Shown here piece after piece: positions 44,547 through 46,008 of a stretch of 46,008 nucleotides of DNA. A program made the translations under genes and the position numbers. The DNA comes from an uncultured Planctomycetaceae bacterium (lineage in GTDB: Bacteria; Planctomycetota; Planctomycetia; Planctomycetales; Planctomycetaceae), in the NCBI GenBank assembly GCA_903858815.1, contig CAIOKE010000097.1:1-46008 (forward strand), given 5' to 3'. The notes beneath the pieces are model-generated. The model did not search any database and was not told the DNA's origin. It saw only the letters and a program-made list of their open reading frames with translations. Position 1 is the stretch's first letter. Each line of letters opens with the position of its first letter.

Positions 44547-45941
44547 ATGGCTGCTGCTGCTCGACCGCTGATGGTGATCAATGTTGTTGGTTTGACGCCG
44601 GAAATGATTGGCTCACGGACCCCCAATCTGCAGCGCCTGGCGAACAGCGGGTTTCAGCGACCACTGCAGACGGTTCTGCCGGCGGTCACCTGTTCCGTTC
44701 AGGCGACTCTGCTGACCGGGCTGCTGCCGGCTCAGCACGGAATAGTCGGTAATGGCTGGTATTTTCGCGAACTGGCAGAAGTGGGATTCTGGAAGCAGTC
44801 CAACCATCTGATTCAGGGAGAGAAACTGTATCAGACGGCTGCCCGGCGGGATTCTGCTCATCGCACAGCCAAGATGTTCTGGTGGTACAACATGTATGCG
44901 GATACGACGTGGTCGGTGACCCCGCGACCATCCTATCCGGCTGATGGCCGCAAGATTCCGGATCTGTACTCCGAGCCCGCAGTGCTGCGTGATGAGCTGC
45001 AGGAGCAACTGGGGCGGTTTCCGCTGTTCAACTTCTGGGGACCGACAGCCGACATTCGCAGCACTGCGTGGATTGCGGATGCCTCGTGCCAGCTGTTTCG
45101 ACGTGAACGCCCCTCACTGATGCTCGTGTATCTGCCGCACCTGGACTACAACCTGCAGCGAGTGGGGCCTGAGGGAGCGGGGATTGACGAGGACATCCGA
45201 CTGGTGGATGCAGAGGCCGGCAAGCTGATTGATGTGGCTCAGGAGTGTGATGCGGAGGTGGTCGTGTTGTCTGAGTACGGGATTACTCAGGTCAATCAGC
45301 CGATTCACATCAATCGAATTCTGCGGCAGGCGGGCTATCTGCAAGTGCGTCGGGAACTGCTGGGCTGGGAGACTCTGGACTGTGGTGCATCGCGGGCCTT
45401 TGCCGTCAGTGATCATCAGGTGGCGCATATTTACGTCAAACGGCGGCAGGACATTGGTGCAGTGCAGCGGTTGCTGGAAGGTGTGGCTGGTATTGAGCGT
45501 GTGTTGGATGCCGACGGCCTGCGACAGAATGGGCTGCAGCACGAGCGCAGTGGCGAGCTGGTCTGCGTTTCAGCTCGCAATGCCTGGTTTACGTATTATT
45601 TCTGGAATGATGACCGCCTCGCGCCGGACTATGCTCGTACCGTGGATATTCACCGCAAGCCGGGATATGACCCGGCGGAACTGCTGGTGAATCCGGAGCT
45701 GAAATTTCCGAAATTGCGAGTTGCTGTGCGTCTGCTGCGGAAGCTGCTGGGATTTCGGTACTACATGGATGTGATTGGATTGCGGGCGGAGGTAGTCAGG
45801 GGCAGTCACGGGCGTCTGCCTGATGCGGGGCGAGAAGCCACTGACGGTCCGGTATTCCTTTGTTCAAGTCGGGCCATCGAACGCGATCGTGTGCAGGCGC
45901 TGGACGTGCGGGATCTGCTGCTGCAGCTGCAGTTTGGCTGA
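44547..45941 (+). CDS. Type I phosphodiesterase/nucleotide pyrophosphatase, EboF-like
   Basis: A 464-residue protein of the alkaline-phosphatase/nucleotide pyrophosphatase superfamily without signal peptide. The nucleophile is probably Thr48 in LPAVTCSVQATLLTG; the metal sites appear in GIVGNGWYFRE, MLVYLPHLDYNLQRVGPEG, VVVLSEYGITQVNQPIHINR (Glu-Tyr in place of the usual Asp-His) and SDHQVAHIYV. MFWWYNMYADTTWSVTPRP and WFTYYFWNDD fit the protein I know as EboF from the ebo (edb) gene cluster (with EboA-EboE). That identification is from memory of sequence character. Whether other ebo genes lie to the right cannot be seen. The ATG follows CGGAA at 7 bases. Confidence 0.82.
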   Translation: MAAAARPLMVINVVGLTPEMIGSRTPNLQRLANSGFQRPLQTVLPAVTCSVQATLLTGLLPAQHGIVGNGWYFRELAEVGFWKQSNHLIQGEKLYQTAARRDSAHRTAKMFWWYNMYADTTWSVTPRPSYPADGRKIPDLYSEPAVLRDELQEQLGRFPLFNFWGPTADIRSTAWIADASCQLFRRERPSLMLVYLPHLDYNLQRVGPEGAGIDEDIRLVDAEAGKLIDVAQECDAEVVVLSEYGITQVNQPIHINRILRQAGYLQVRRELLGWETLDCGASRAFAVSDHQVAHIYVKRRQDIGAVQRLLEGVAGIERVLDADGLRQNGLQHERSGELVCVSARNAWFTYYFWNDDRLAPDYARTVDIHRKPGYDPAELLVNPELKFPKLRVAVRLLRKLLGFRYYMDVIGLRAEVVRGSHGRLPDAGREATDGPVFLCSSRAIERDRVQALDVRDLLLQLQFG

Positions 45942-45950
45942 GCAGAAGCG

Positions 45951-45978
45951 GAGTGAGGAGTGAGGAGTGAGGAGTGGG
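45951..45978 (+). repeat. Heptanucleotide tandem repeat (GAGTGAG)
   Basis: Three exact GAGTGAG units and a fourth GAGTGGG lie in tandem directly after the phosphodiesterase gene. The unit is short and G-rich. A simple slippage-prone repeat is the simplest reading; 7-base repeats of this type may recur between genes elsewhere in such genomes. Confidence 0.8.
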
Positions 45979-46008
45979 GTCTGCTCATCGTCGGCAGAGG
46001 CAGTTTGA

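Overview
The window looks like chromosomal DNA of a planctomycete (Planctomycetota, probably Planctomycetales). This is inferred from gene content, not from a marker gene. Pointers are a DUF1571 protein with a twin-arginine signal, a DUF4159 / MoxR / DUF58 / von Willebrand-factor-A run, a soluble Ser/Thr kinase with a low-complexity tail, a PRK14083-type HSP90, an FHA-GAF histidine kinase, DUF2752 and DUF72 proteins, many short convergent gene pairs and few obvious Shine-Dalgarno sites. I see no phage, insertion sequence, CRISPR array, plasmid gene or defence island. It reads as ordinary core/accessory chromosome with about 38 protein genes, one partial gene and one tRNA.

Layout. 1-200: the end of an acidic repeat protein and its terminator. 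260-4900: an unknown 227-residue protein, an exported transglutaminase-like protein, an amidohydrolase and an MFS carrier. 5131-9400: an HSP90-family ATPase facing a leftward set (membrane-anchored unknown, scpB, DUF72). 9805-12000: a Tat-exported DUF1571 protein convergent with an exported thioredoxin-fold protein that has lost its CxxC. 12360-14935: a Ser/Thr kinase, then accA. 14971-19942 (leftward): DUF4159, MoxR ATPase, DUF58, VWA membrane protein, a probable membrane-associated chaperone/assembly module. 20083-26144 (leftward): a five-gene set of degenerate asparagine-synthetase homologue, ribBA, chrA, sialidase-like protein and DapA-like aldolase. 26239-30024 (leftward): rlmC, a 92-residue protein, a PepSY membrane protein and an ApbE-DUF2271 fusion (periplasmic flavin/electron transfer). 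30220-35449 (leftward): a transglutaminase-like protein, zwf, a HAD phosphatase/mutase and an FHA-GAF histidine kinase. 35739-37470: DUF486 protein, a bidirectional terminator, tRNA-Asp and a membrane-anchored redoxin. 37563-40461 (leftward): DUF1648 membrane protein, gatA and a free-standing E2-type acyltransferase. 40693-42670: DUF2752 protein and two tandem paralogous lipoproteins. 42839-45941: a TPR protein and, divergently, an EboF-like phosphodiesterase, followed by a heptanucleotide repeat at the right edge.

I did not find one self-evident new system. The best leads are the tandem lipoprotein pair (CsgG/LpoB-like in outline), the asparagine-synthetase homologue with a lost glutaminase nucleophile heading a ribBA operon, the ApbE-DUF2271 fusion overlapping PepSY, the sialidase plus non-canonical DapA-like aldolase pair, and several proteins with altered catalytic motifs (thioredoxin fold without cysteines, kinase with DFS in place of DFG). 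Family assignments come from motifs and remembered family features; no database search was run.
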